The notes: a model not told the origin generated them from the letters alone. Shown: positions 22,266 through 34,025, counted from the stretch's first letter. The stretch: DNA of 64,000 nucleotides from Siphlonurus alternatus (GCA_949825025.1 OX463784.1:11242783-11306782); one strand, 5' to 3'. Numbers and translations are program-made.

Positions 22266-23498
22266 GGTAATTTTTCAGTGATATTGATAGTAAACTTTTC
22301 GGTTTGTATAATTCAATTCTTTACTATATAACTTTAAAATAAAATAAGAACATATTTCCACTAGCATGTTTTAGAAAATCCAATATTGTAAATTTATAAC
22401 AAAATATATACATCTTTATATGATAGAAACATGTGTTACAAAAGAATTGATATTCAAGTATCCTTGAAACAATCGTTTTTCGATTCAGCTGTTTCTTACT
22501 GTCTGAGAATACGTATACCAAATGTTACGAAATTCGCGAATATTTGTGATGATTTTCCACCACTTTTTCAGTCAACGCTCTCCCTTTCCTGCCATCTCGA
22601 TTTTGTACTCATGCTAAGAAAATAATAAGTTGACGATTTCTAGTCTAAGTTTCTATAATTAAATATACTCAGAATCCACGTTCGGCGTGATTACGGGATG
22701 GAGCTAGGTAACTTCGTTCACAGTATATTTGCTTGTTATGCAGATTCTAATGGTATATGTATATACCGTACCTTTTTTTTTAGTATACCCTTTTTTAATG
22801 TAAATATCTCACCATCTTCGATATTAAATTTTTATTGAAATATTTTCCCCTAAAAAAATGATTAAACCCAAGTTTGAAATATGTAAATTAAATTACAATA
22901 TAGTCTTCAGTATATTCTTGGAATTAATTCTTGCTCGGTGCGAGGAGGTCCAATTAATCAGTTCCTGGAGTTGCTTTTTCACAGCAGTCTTTTGCCATTA
23001 CTTTGATCAGCCAATTAAAAAACTTTTTGACTTGAGACCCTCTTTGAGAAATTTTACATGAAAAGGCATACTCTTCTCCTTTCTTTAGAAATATATACTT
23101 TTACGTATACCTAACGAGCTTTCGTTCCTTCTATGTGTAAAAATAAAAAGTTTGTAACATGAGTATCGTCAATGCAGTAAAGTTTCTGTGTTATTGAAAC
23201 TCTGATGTCGAAGTTACACTTCAAGATAGTCAGAATGTTATAGTATCCACTGCTTTGCTGTTGTATATTTTCCCACAGAATCCATATATTATATAATATA
23301 TATTGGATAACTTCTATCCCTAACTTTGTTCATACTTGCAAATTTGGACTTTGAAGTTAACATCGTCTAACCAAAAAAGTTTTAGAATAGATTGGGAACT
23401 AGTTTGAAGGGGGGACGTTACTATAGAATACGGAGAAGCATAGGTCTGCTTTTGTAAATCCTGCAAGGGTACATTTCTGCAATCAATTTCCTTATGTA
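22266..23498. other. dlg intron, nothing recognised
   Basis: AT-rich. The short frames at 22431-22625 and 22858-23061 show no domain or splice context. Confidence 0.4.
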
Positions 23499-23619
23499 CA
23501 GTCATCGCCTCGGAAAATTTCCTTTTGCGGCCTTGTTAATTATATACCATGATTCCGTAAGAATAAAATGGCATGGATTAACACAGCTGTAAGTGGGAAA
23601 TTTTTCAAGGCTACGAGTT
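23499..23619. mobile_element. Family H foldback MITE
   Basis: It lies between TA dinucleotides. CAGTCATCGCCTCGGAAAAT, TTGCGGCCTTGTTAAT and the mirrored GTGGGAAATTTTTCAAGGCT identify it. It is more diverged than the 59512 copy. Confidence 0.75.
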
Positions 23620-23785
23620 TACTTGGATATAAGGTCGATCATGTGAACTTACAATGCTTAGGGTTACGAAAGGACCTGAAATGTAATCGGGCTTTTAGAT
23701 TTCCTGATAATGCCTCTGAAAAAAATGATTTTTAAATGCTTTGGCTATGATTATGATACGAATTATGCTTTGAAACTTGCGTTAG

Positions 23786-23986
23786 GCTGGTCGCAGACAG
23801 AAGCGCATGATTTCGCAGCGTACATGATAAAAAAATAAGAACCTATATGCGATCAGGTGCGTGTGCGCGCACACAGTTTCGTATCGTATGCTTTCGTATG
23901 ATAAGAAATTTAGAACCGGTTCTAAATGAGAAACGAACGATCATAAGCTTGCGATCGTAGAAATAAAAGTCTGTGTGCGACTCCCC
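23786..23986. mobile_element. Foldback MITE (family Q), single copy
   Basis: GGCTGGTCGCAGACAGAAGC is mirrored by AAAGTCTGTGTGCGACTCCC. The inner part has GTGCGTGTGCGCGCACAC and TCGTATCGTATGCTTTCGTA. There is no coding capacity. Confidence 0.6.
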
Positions 23987-24435
23987 TTACGGTGATCTTG
24001 AATTTTTTTGGGATCACTACTTATATATAATGATTACCTGCGATGGTATATAGATAATTAGAATTAGAAGGTATATATACAGTATAACTCAAGGGTTTAA
24101 TATTAAATATATTCCACGTTTACCAACATGCTTGCATGCATGCAAATTTCTCTCGTTCTTGTATACAGTGTTGAAAGTTTAATTATCGGTCTGCTACTTC
24201 AATGTAGTGGCACTATCTTAGGTGTTTCCCCCTCATCTGATGGTGCTCCGTTCATTATTACCTTTTTGGGAGTGCTAAATCCCCTCGTGCATTGTTAATG
24301 TCAGCAGGACTCCTTTAAATTATCTGCCGGCCTTGTCATCATCTCGCTTCGCTTGTTCTACAGGTACAGTTTCATCAACATAAACTACCCTACTTTGTTA
24401 TACATATAGGCCTGCCAATAGAAGTAACAAGTGCT

Positions 24436-24595
24436 CTTCGGCTCAAGAAAATTTTCTATATACATTAGCCACCATGTTAGAAAATTTGATTTTTTTTTGC
24501 TCGGTTATTATTAAAGCTATATTTATTTGAAAGCATTTTCTTGCCATTTTCCTCCTAAATGATCTAGTACCTCCAATTTTTGCACTTAAGGGTAA
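24436..24595 (+). mobile_element. Family D fragment cut by family C
   Basis: CATTAGCCACCATGTTAGAA, AATTTGATTTTTTTTTGCTC and ATTATTAAAGCTAT match the left half of family D. The match ends where the TTAA-flanked family C copy begins, so C probably landed in, or close to, an older D copy. Confidence 0.6.
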
Positions 24596-24599
24596 AATA

Positions 24600-25274
24600 A
24601 CACTGAACAGCTGATTTTGTGGTCCCATTTTATGTAAACCTTAGTAACCTCATAATAATTCTGATTTTTTTTTAGAGACATTCCTTAGCACCAAGAAGTT
24701 GAAGAAAAAATTTCAAAACAATCACATGAGCCGATTTTTTTAAAAATAATTTTTTAGTTTAGCTCTTCAGCATGGGAAAGCCCTTTACTGAAAACTTAAA
24801 AACTTAATTTAAAAAAATCGGCTCGTTAAATGGAAAACATACATGAAAATTTTTTATTGCAGAAATGAATAGAGGGCACCAAATTATGCTACTCTGAATT
24901 TTTTCAGATTTTTTTGAGACCCGGAACTATTTTTAAATAATTATTGAAAGTCCTGTAATTCCAGTTGGCACCTCTGAATTCTTAATAAAAAGGATCGAGA
25001 CTGGACGCCTATTGACGCCTCCAGGGGGTGTGGCCGCACTTTCAATAATTATTTAAAAATAGTTCTGGGTTTCAAAAAAGTCTGAAAAAATTCAGAGTAG
25101 CATAATTTGGTACCCTCTATTCATTTCTGCAATAAAAAATTTTCATGCGTGTATGTTGTCCATTGTTGAAATTTTTTTGCAACTTCTTGGTACTCAGAAT
25201 TATTATGAGGTTGCTAAGGTATACATGTTAATCAAATGAAACTATAAAATCAGTTGTTTCGTTTTACCTTACCC
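24600..25274. mobile_element. Family C foldback containing a family B insertion
   Basis: TTAA is at 24596-24599 and 25275-25278. The ends GGGTAAAATAACACTGAACA and TTGTTTCGTTTTACCTTACC are mirrored, as are AACCTCATAATAATTCTG and AATTATTATGAGGTTGCTA. The right arm is broken by a family B copy (24832-25161). Removing it gives about 340 bp, close to the 385-397 bp of the intact copies at 39156 and 32330. Confidence 0.85.
24832..25161. mobile_element. Family B foldback nested in family C, AT duplication
   Basis: GGAAAACATACATGAAAATT and GTGTATGTTGTCC close the element. The intact sister C copy reads CGTTAAATTGTTTTGAAA at this place (32577). Here the left border reads CGTTAAAT and the right border ATTGTTGAAA. 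Insertion therefore duplicated only AT. The loop carries CGCCTCCAGGGGGTGTGGCC. Confidence 0.85.
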
Positions 25275-25278
25275 TTAA

Positions 25279-27009
25279 TCTAACTCTTTGTGAACTTTAC
25301 AAAGAGAATAGATTAGATAAATATAAAGTAGTCGACACCGGTTCAGGTGCACCGGAGCTATATATAGCATAAACTTAAGCCCAGCCTCTTTGCTGGCGTT
25401 CGAAATCCAAATTAAGAGATGCAGTAATAATAATAAAAAAGAAAAAAATTGATTTTATATACATTGGAATCATTGAGTATAAAATAATCTAATCATAGAT
25501 TCACTCATGCAAATAATAATATTACATTTTTCATGAATTATGCATGAAATAAAATATTAAATTTATATATAAAAAAAAGGCGAACAAAAATATATATTGT
25601 CAGTATAGCTTTTTACGTGTTATAAATTTTTATAATAATATTGTGATATTTTAAATAGAGATATAACGAGTAAAAATTGAAATTCTGAAGTTTATTACAG
25701 TGTATAGAAATAATAAATATTATGTATTGCTATAAATTTGTGATAAATACGTATAGTGATCATCAGAGAAAATATGTATAGAAGTTAGAAGAGTCAACCT
25801 AATAAATTTTATTATTAATATGAAAAAAACATAAATATATTATAAAATAGAATTGTATTTCAATATTTTATATTTTGATATAAAATTATAATCTATTTTT
25901 TACAATTATGCTTTTAATTATAAATTATACAAGGCTAATAACTCTTCTAATTTATTATGGGCATTGGCTCTGTTTTAATTATCTGAAAGAATTTACAGTA
26001 ATTTTCCATTGAACTGAAATTGCAGATTGTTTATTGCACAGATAATCAATATCGCTAGGATATAATAAGCAGTAGAATACACTGTAACTAACATGCTTAA
26101 TATGAAGCTCTGTACAAACAAATCCACATGTTTTAATTGCGAGTGTTTCCAAACGTCCTAATTAAACAGAGACTGTATTTACTTAATGAAGAAGAGAGGT
26201 AGAAAATGCCGAGCAACAACTATATGTTGTTTGCTTCCGTGCAGAAAAATAATAAAACTCTCTTCGTTGAGTTATTAAAGTTGGACGAGAATGCAATTAA
26301 ATTTTAGCAATGAAAACATGAATACAATAATAACACGGCTGTTTTCATTTCTAAAATTAAAAAATAAAAAAAAACTTTTTTTATATAATAAGAATTTTAT
26401 AATTAATGAAAAATATTATTTGATTAAAAATTACTTCCTGTATTCCAGTTATAGAAGAATAAAAGGTTTAATATAATAAGAAATTAATTTTAAACTAAAA
26501 ATGAGAACGAAGTCTTTTCCTTCCTTTCCTTTGTTAAAATAATGTAGATGTTATTTAATATTAAATTTATACGCGGTATATTAAATTTAAATGTGTAAAG
26601 TCTTCAGCGCGTTGTTTATAATGTCCGGTCAAGGGAATAACATGTGACAGAGTTGTTGATTTATATGTTAACTTATAAAAAATTACCGATAATTATGAAA
26701 GTGGCCGTGTCAACTAGCGCCAACAAAGCCATTACATTACGTTCTGTGCTCTGGTATGGGCGAAGTCCTATACACTGTACCACGATTTACAATAAAAAAG
26801 GCCTTATAAATAGGACAGACATTATAAACAATGGTTTGTTTTACAACAATGTTTATTAAATAAATAAAATTTTATTTTTTTTTTATAATCAAAATTATAA
26901 TTTAACTATTTTGAAAAATCTACTTTTCATATTTATTATATAATTATGTATGACATTATATTTATATTGATTATAACAAATATTTGTTTAGTTTTTAGTT
27001 TTTTTATAA
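25279..27009. other. Very AT-rich dlg intron, nothing recognised
   Basis: Bases 25400-27000 are among the most AT-rich of the window, and frames such as 26291-26476 and 26644-26859 follow base composition only. No repeat family or exon is seen. Confidence 0.5.
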
Positions 27010-27011
27010 TT

Positions 27012-27090
<79 letters not shown>
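27010..27090. repeat. (TTTA)n microsatellite
   Basis: About 20 perfect tandem TTTA units. Confidence 0.95.
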
Positions 27091-27091
<1 letters not shown>

Positions 27092-27272
27092 TAATTATTT
27101 ATAATGTTCAAAGGATCACCGTAATATATGGCATTTTGTTCACTGTTGTAATAATAGTAATAATACCATATTATACAATGATTTATGAAAACTTGAAGGA
27201 TTGCTGTATTCTGCATTCTGATTGGTTGTTGGAAGTTCAGTGACCAATTAGAATCCTGGGATTATTATCTGT

Positions 27273-27422
27273 CTAAAGGTTGCTGATGCAAGCAGCACCG
27301 TCTACTAAATCATTCACATCGCCCCTGCTCGTGTTAATTGTCTCGGGCTGCTGGGTAAATAAGGCCCATTCTTCCTGGAGACTCATTAACCGTACCGGTA
27401 ATTGGCCATCCACAAGATCGAT
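27273..27422 (-). CDS. Possible terminal exon of an unknown minus-strand gene
   Basis: This GC-rich island stands out in an AT-rich background. On the minus strand it is open for 49 codons after TATATATATAG: IDLVDGQLPVRLMSLQEEWA, then LFTQQPETINTSRGDVND, ending NL and TAG. The composition looks like an ordinary globular protein and the border has a plausible acceptor. I do not recognise the protein and see no upstream exon. The plus strand is also open (MLMQAAPSTKSFTSPLLV...) with possible donors at TGG|GTAAAT and CG|GTAATT, so the strand is not certain. Confidence 0.3.
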   Translation of the reverse strand: MDLVDGQLPVRLMSLQEEWALFTQQPETINTSRGDVNDLVDGAACISNL

Positions 27423-28301
27423 CTATATATATATGTATATAATATACTATTATATACGAAAGGGTACGTGAATTTTAATGGTCTTTTGATTGGAATCGAT
27501 TAAATCTTCCCCCTATAGGTGTGATTAAAATTTTATATCTTCTCACTTTTTTTTTAATTGGTTTTATTGCAAATTGATATATTTTTAATGAACTTTTAAT
27601 ATTTTTTTAATATTAACTTCTTCTCTGTATTTAATGTTAATTTAACTTTATTAAAATTATATTACTGTAAAGAAATTTATTCTGAAACTAAGTAAGTATC
27701 GTAAAATAAAATTGAAAACCTGTAAAACCCGATAGTTTAATCTTGATCAAATTAATTGAGGGTGCAGAGGCATGAAGGGGCACTGAAATCTGAAATATAC
27801 ACTGCAGGCTGCATAAATTTGATTTTAAAATTAAATTAACCAAAATTTAAGCTGATGCTCTACCGGAGGCGTCTCTTACTACATTTTAAGGTCATATCCC
27901 AATAATATTTCTCGTATACTCATATAGGGTCCCTAAATGATCTTTCCCCTTCCCTATACTTCTAATATGACCGCTATGTAAGAAGGGCGCATATGATGCA
28001 TATGAAATTTGTAACAAAAACGATAGACGAATACATACATGGTTATCGTGAAACTATATATTTAGCACCAAATTCTATAATAATATTTATGTTTTTGTGT
28101 GTTCGATGCGGTGTCACTTGTCATATGCCACGCTCGCTATTTTAGAGGACTTTCTATTATAGAGAGGGCTACATACAGTACTTGTTTAACCGCACAAACA
28201 GAACTCTCAATACTATAATATATGAGGTGTTTTGTTCCAGTGTGGAATACGTGAAATTCCATCAATAATTTTTAGTCATTTAAAACCGACGGTATATGTA
28301 C
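27423..28301. other. Intronic or intergenic spacer, nothing recognised
   Basis: AT-rich with no supported exon. Upstream at 27200-27255, GATTGGTTGTTGGAAG and GACCAATTAGAATCC form a short inverted CCAAT pair. Confidence 0.4.
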
Positions 28302-28415
28302 AGTCGTCGCCTCGGAAAATTTACCTTAATTGTTAATCACCATGTCTCGTAAGAATAATACAGGGCATGGTGATTAATAAGGCTGCATGTGAGAAATTTT
28401 TCAAGGCAACGAGTG
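28302..28415. mobile_element. Family H foldback MITE
   Basis: TA borders. CAGTCGTCGCCTCGGAAAAT, TTGTTAATCACCATGTCTCG and the mirrored GGGCATGGTGATTAATAAGG, TTTTTCAAGGCAACGAGTG. Confidence 0.8.
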
Positions 28416-28529
28416 TACATTAAAAACAGCCTATATATTTATCATGCAACCTAAGTGTATGGATATTTTAGTGTTTTTAGTAACAAAATTAGATTCTTAT
28501 CTCTAAATTTAACAAAAAATTCTATAAAA

Positions 28530-28660
28530 CCTGATACAATTTTCGCATTTATTGCATACGATATGATTTGTCTCTAACAAGAAAATTTCATCTCAATACA
28601 AACAAGTTGAGTTGAAGTTTTCTTGTAAGAAAAATCATATTGAAATAAATAAAATTGTAG
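28530..28660. mobile_element. Family P foldback fragment
   Basis: ACAAGAAAATTTCATCTCAA, TACAAACAAGTTGAGTTGAA, GTTTTCTTG match the centre of the foldback at 57624-57752. The ends are diverged. Confidence 0.5.
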
Positions 28661-29024
28661 ATAAATTTTGTTATAAATTGTGAACTCTCAAAGCTCCAAT
28701 GGAGGATAAAATATTTTTTGTTCTTTTTTCTAAACTTCGTCGTTAAATAAGATTTGTTTCTTGGTATGTAATGTCTCGAGTAGCCTTATATGATGAAAGA
28801 CCATGACTTTGATGGTAATAAGTGAACCTCTTTGTGGAGTGATGCGTGGAAGGAATGTTGTGACAAAGCTTTGAGCGTCAAATACAAACTTCTCCGTGTT
28901 CCGTGTTTACGATTTGAGAGGAATTTCTCAAGACTGAAATTAGATGGATATCAGCCTGTTGATATCTAACATCATCAGCTTCAACTGTGTATTAGATTTT
29001 AAACTGTCTGCGCATCTATATAAA
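28661..29024. other. Spacer, nothing recognised
   Basis: No exon, repeat or RNA feature is recognised. Confidence 0.4.
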
Positions 29025-29226
29025 GGTCGATTTACATTGAGCGATTTCCAGCATACGACGTAAATTATGCACACTTGCAGTCAATTTCACTGATGACGTT
29101 ATTAATGGCGAATAATATAAAAAAAAAAACGGTGAATTCGTTTGCGACATATTTTATTATTAGGATTTCATTTAGCTTGTGCGTCAAAATCGCGTCGCAT
29201 CGCACCGTCCCTCACGTAAATCTGCC
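29025..29226 (+). mobile_element. Family A foldback MITE
   Basis: GGTCGATTTACATTGAGCGA, TTTCCAGCATACGACG and AATCGCGTCGCATCGCACCG, TCACGTAAATCTGCC mark the two ends. The middle is shortened. Confidence 0.75.
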
Positions 29227-29782
29227 TCAATGCAGTGCAAATTCACTTTTGTGAATGGGATATCCTTTTCACGTCACCCTTTGGGCTTTGTGTACTGTTT
29301 TTATTTCTGTATACCAATTCTCAATAAACAACTATTATTATTAAATTTAGTGAACGTATATAGCGCACATTTTATAGTTTTTTTTTAATACATTGCAATA
29401 ATTATATTAATTATATTATATAAAAATTGTGTTGAGTTAAAAGTTTAGAAAAAAGTATGAAATACGATTTTTCGATTTCGCTCTGATATATTAACATTAA
29501 TATATTAATAAATCGTTATGTTGATTATTGAACGTTTTTGCTTTGTACGGTACACATTATAGTTTCTATAGTGGCATATCTTGTTGGAGATGAGGGAGAA
29601 AGAAATCAGAAAGCATTGGTTTATCAATAATGCAGCTGGTCGAAAACCTTTTGTTTGGATTTACTACAAAGAGATATATACGAAATGATAAGATTGACAA
29701 AGCTATGGCATGATAGAAAAAAAAAAAGTAATTTTCTTATTTCATCTCGGTAACAAGTCGAGTGTAAATACATCAGAAAAAG
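29227..29782. other. Spacer, nothing recognised
   Basis: AT-rich with no feature I can support. Confidence 0.4.
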
Positions 29783-29982
29783 ATGGCGATGTTTCTTGTA
29801 TTATGCTTTGTTTTTCCGCGTCCTGACTTCACGTGCGGGTATAACTTCAAAGAAAGTAATTACCAACCATGCAGAAACAGTACGGCCAGTTCGGTATCGG
29901 AGATCAGTGTGCTTGCGTCGCAAAAACTTTTCGTGCTATAGCAAGTTCGTGCACGGAATGTATTGTTCACGAAAAACGGTGA
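29783..29982 (+). CDS. GC-rich island with small ATG frames, unknown
   Basis: ATG at 29783 is in good context (AAGATGGCG) and opens 52 codons to 29941. They begin MAMFLVLCFVFPRPDFTCGY, a hydrophobic start like a short signal peptide, with Cys at 8, 18 and 30. In another frame, 29869-29982 gives MQKQYGQFGIGDQCACVAKT and a stop after EKR; a third frame (29796-30002) is also open. Three open frames in 200 bp of higher-GC DNA suggest an exon or a degraded mobile-element gene, but I cannot choose a frame. No function is claimed. Confidence 0.25.
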
Positions 29983-30173
29983 GACTTGATAATTTATTGT
30001 AACTGAGGGTTGTACTGTAATACAAGATTTTTTTTAATTACACTTAAAGGAGCAGCACGAATGTTACATTCAATGTAATATGAGCGTTATCACGCACGCA
30101 ATGAGGGCGAAGTGAACTGATTTGTGATTGGAAGATTATATAGTATATTTATAAGAAGCTTAAAATACGAGCT

Positions 30174-30338
30174 TTTCAGTTTCGGCTTACGACTTGTACA
30201 TACTCTGATTGCATGGCTAAAACTCAGCTTTCGCTCAGAAGCAGAGTCGCAAAGAGGCTATGCCCTGGTCTTTCCAGGGTCGAGAAAACTCGGCGCAAGC
30301 CGAAAAAATGCATTGTTTGGATTGCCAAGCCTAAAATT
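30174..30338. mobile_element. Family N foldback, TTAA flanks, copy 1
   Basis: TTAA is at 30170-30173 and 30339-30342. The left arm AATACGAGCTTTTCAGTTTC, GGCTTACGAC, then GCTAAAACTCAGCTT matches the right arm of the copy at 63869-63994 in inverse orientation. The 72-codon frame across it is incidental. Confidence 0.75.
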
Positions 30339-30430
30339 TTAACACGACGTGGAAGCCGACTTTTTACGATTTAACTTACGAAAGCTCGTACTTAAGTGCA
30401 TGCTTATCTTACGTTTTCTCAAGATTTTAA

Positions 30431-30645
30431 GGGTAAGATAACGCCACCAATGCTAAAAAAAATCCCTCACACAAAAATTATGCCATGAAAAAATTTTAAA
30501 ATACAGTATATTATGTTCTTCTCTACATTCCCTATCAGTAGCTAAAATATACAAATATACAAATACGATCTAGTTTTTGAGTTATGAATTTTTAAAGTTG
30601 ACTACTTTAACATGGAGAAATGGAACTTCCATGTTAATGTACATT
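30431..30645. mobile_element. Family E foldback, partial
   Basis: TTAA then GGGTAAGATAACGCCACCAA, AAATCCCTCACACAAAAAT, TCCCTATCAGTAGCTAAAAT and ATGGAGAAATGGAACTTCCA. The right terminal block is missing. Confidence 0.7.
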
Positions 30646-30935
30646 ATAATTTTCTGTCGGTGTCAGCCTATTTATACAATGATTTTTTTGTATTTTGATA
30701 ACAAGCGATAACAATGATCATAATAAAAATATTTTGTATTAAAAGTCTCATAGATGAATAATCTAACTGTAAATATATACTGTATTATAATATGTGTATT
30801 AAAAATTGTATATCCTTTGCTAATGATGTAATGTTATAGGCAAAATAATAAAGAATGCGTATTAAATACTAAATTAATACTGGCTAAAACCCTACAAGAT
30901 GGAAGATGTTCATCACTGAATGTAGGTCTAAGCTA

Positions 30936-31151
30936 CAGTCAAATTTATTTAATATTCTCACCGGAAGTAATCGGAAGTGAGAGGTTTCTGGTCATTTTGT
31001 TCATGTCTGAGTATTAAAAATTTGCAAACATGTTAGTAGTTTTTTTTACGAATCTGTAGCCAAAGTTTCAGAAAGTGTAAAACCGAATAGGAAGGCCAGA
31101 AACCTCTCACTTCCGGGTATTTCCGGCGGGAACATTAAATTAATTTGACTG
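30936..31151. mobile_element. Family G foldback MITE, copy 2
   Basis: TA borders. CAGTCAAATTTATTTAATAT, CACCGGAAGTAATCGGAAGT and the mirrored ACTTCCGGGTATTTCCGGCG, AAATTAATTTGACTG close it. The core matches 19026-19242. Confidence 0.85.
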
Positions 31152-32329
31152 TATGTAAGATAGCGTGTAGAAACATTAGTCAGAAAGGTCTGTTAAGGAA
31201 TTAAGCATGCAGGTTCAGTACTCAATGTATGAAAACATATATAGCGTTGCAATATCGAGAGGTATTACTGAACTATGCATGTTTTTTTTTGTGTATTTTT
31301 TTAAAATTTATTTTTCGTTAATTTAAATCTGATTAAAAAAAAATCAGATTGAAAAAAAAAAGATCTCACAGCAAGAAGATTACTTCACGCTGTCTTTGTA
31401 CGTCCGTATAGAGAGTTAGACCGCCTTCTGTCTTATTTTCAAAACTTTCCTATGTAATATTAAGACTTTAAGACAATAGCAATCTCATAGGACCGACATT
31501 TCCGTTTTACCATGTAATCATATCTCAAAAGTTGATTATAGCTTAAAAGATCAGTTTAAAGATTTTCATGTAATCGTAGCAGAGAAAATCCTTCCATTTT
31601 ATTGAAGCATTTTGACGAATCTCATCACCATAAAAGTGTGTGTAAATGTTTACTTTGCCAGACTCGGAGTAGAAATCCATTACGTCTCTCTCTAAGTCGC
31701 ACTGCCTGTTTTACCAAATGGCCTGTCTACAACGTCTGCTGCAAATTAAATAGAGTGACCGCCTACCATCAGAGTGCATGCTCTTCTAAATGATGATGTA
31801 CACTTAAAATCATCTCAAATGTTACCTTTCTTTAATTTACTGTAGCAGTAGTTTAAAAAGAGATACTGATTTGCAGTTTTTAGGGAGGTAACAAGAGTGT
31901 CCTTTCTAATTATTACAAAATGTCACGCTCTCTAGAATGCTGATATATACAGAACAAGAATAACATTTAACTTATCTTGAATTGTAGTATCTCAATGATA
32001 GACTGACAAGTTTACGAGTGTCAAGAGTAAACTTTATATAACTATATCAACTTGTAGCTGTATGATTTAAATACAACGGTCTTCGCCAAGAATAAAGACA
32101 TCTTTTAGAAACATTTTATTACACTGATATGGATGAGAAGATATTGCGTTGCATTAAAACAAACATTGCGTCAAGTTACATTCATGTTTATTTATCATTG
32201 TTTTGTATTTTGAAATATATTTCAACTTGGTGAATTTACATTTATAACAGTTTATACATTGAACATATATTTAACTTGTTTTTCGTCGTGTATACTCTAA
32301 AATTAAATTTCCTTTTCGGATGTGCTTAA
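31152..32329. other. Spacer, nothing recognised
   Basis: A small hairpin (AATCTGATT / AATCAGATT) is at 31325-31349. The 63-codon frame at 31602-31793 is Cys- and Ser-rich but has no domain or splice evidence. Confidence 0.4.
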
Positions 32330-32726
32330 GGTAGAGATAACGCCAATCAGCTGCTCGACTTATTGTTAGTTCCATTTGATTAACATGTAAACCTGAGCAA
32401 ATTCACAAAAATTCTGTATTTTTTTTTTTTACAGGCAGATATTAGTGCCATAGAAAAAATTTCAAAACAATTTAACGAGCTGATTTATTTTAATTAATTT
32501 TTTTTTTAATTTTCAGCATATATAGGGCTTTCCCATAGTCGAGAGACAAACTAAAAACTTAATAAAAAAAATCGGCTCGTTAAATTGTTTTGAAACTTTT
32601 TCTATGGCTTTTTACTTTTAGGCACTAATATATGCGCCTCTCAAAAAGAATTTTTGTGAATTTGCTAAGGTTTACATGATAATCAAAGGGGACTACGTCG
32701 AACAGCTGATCGACGTTATCTTTACC
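32330..32726. mobile_element. Family C foldback, intact arms
   Basis: TTAA is at 32326-32329 and 32727-32730. The ends GGTAGAGATAACGCCAATCA and TCGACGTTATCTTTACC are mirrored. It includes the uninterrupted site CGTTAAATTGTTTTGAAAC that is filled by family B in the 24600 copy. Confidence 0.85.
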
Positions 32727-32730
32727 TTAA

Positions 32731-33684
32731 ACTGTATTTATATGTACATGGTCGTATCAGTCAGTTTTATTTTAATGGAGTACTTAACCGCGCGTGAATT
32801 AAAAACAGCTCTTGATAATTAGTAATGATATCACGTGACGATGGAGTAAAGTTGTAAAAAAAAAAATAGAACTGTCGCATTTAAAAATCATTCATGTAAA
32901 TTCCGAATCATATGTATGTAAATATCTGTGAGCTCGAACGTTTTTAAATGTTTTCTCTCAAATTTTCCCCTTTGCCAACTTCAAGCTAGATCATTATTTT
33001 TTTCTTCTTTGCGTTACATAAAAATATATTTTATCTTAACGTCAAATTTTGTGTCATTGCAAGTAGAAACGCCTGAGGATTTGAGAAAATTGAAAGTCTG
33101 CAAGTTTTCATCTGTGTCTTTCGATTGAGACAGTATAATTCTACTTAGATCAGCTGTTTTTTGCGATGTATTTTTCAGCCGCGAGGTAGACAATCTGCTG
33201 TGATCAGCTGTTCTTGAAGACACCCAGACGATTGATTGCATACATACATGTCTGTGCTGCCTCACTTTATCCACACCAACTTTATCGCCGAGTTTGCATC
33301 AAAGCTAGCATATATCACAGCTTTGCAACTTCTAGCTGTAATTTATTCAATTCACTCATGTTTGTCCTTTGTTATAGGGCGTTACAGTAAATACGTATTT
33401 ACATATAAAGCTGGCATACACATGGCTGGTATATAAAATAGTGCAGAATATCAACATTGTCTGTGTATACAAGTAAATAAATAAAGTTACTGCAAGTACA
33501 ACTCTTGACAGCTTTAACTTAACCAGTGAAGTTTTAATTTTCTGGAACTGCATTGCAGTTTAAAAAGACACTGAGATGCAGATTTTCACATAGAAAAGTA
33601 TTGAGCGAATTATAAACATTTTAAGTTTACCACGCCTCTTGTTACTATCCCCCCCTCCCTCCTTCTTCTTCCGACTGCATAATA
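32731..33684. other. Spacer, nothing recognised
   Basis: Several short overlapping frames (32928-33553) on both strands lack domains. No repeat family is seen. Confidence 0.4.
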
Positions 33685-34025
33685 AAGGCTTTTGAAGTCA
33701 ACTGATTTTGCGGTGTTCCAAACTTATTTAAAAAAAACTCGAAATTGCTTTTTTGGTATTAAAGAAATTTTTCAAACGAAAACAAGCTCTTGATTCATAA
33801 GATTCATTATTAGAAAAACCCTACTATCTGAACGAAAAAAGTGTACCCCTGAATTGCATACATGTTCCATAAGGAGATGGGCACACCTTTTTGGTTCTGA
33901 CAGTAAATGGGGAGGTAGGTGATGATTTCAAATTAATAGCTTTAATAGTCACTGAGAAAAATTCAAATTTTCTAACATGGTGGCTTATGGAGAAATTTTT
34001 CCCGCCGGGAAACACTTAAAGCCTC
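33685..34025 (-). mobile_element. Family D element containing the 80-bp hairpin
   Basis: It is the reverse of 7428-7690: CAACTGATTTTGCGGTGTTC at the left; AACATGGTGGCTTATGGAG and CACTTAAAGCCTC at the right, TA outside. The hairpin at 33824-33903 interrupts it. Family D copies elsewhere have TAAATGAGG at this place, uninterrupted, while here TA appears on both sides of the insertion. Confidence 0.8.
33824..33903. mobile_element. 80-bp hairpin MITE, copy 2 (TA duplication)
   Basis: CTATCTGAACGAAAAAAGTG and CACACCTTTTTGGTTCTGAC, AG are the arms, TA outside, exactly 80 bp like copy 1. The left arm carries a few mismatches and the loop TTGCATACATGTTCCATAAG is nearly the same. Confidence 0.85.

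Noticed and set aside
24281..24380. Micro-exon between CAG and TTCTACAG|GTAC
   Set aside because: 56 bp, no protein similarity, and the second AG-GT pair is a weak donor; could not be supported.
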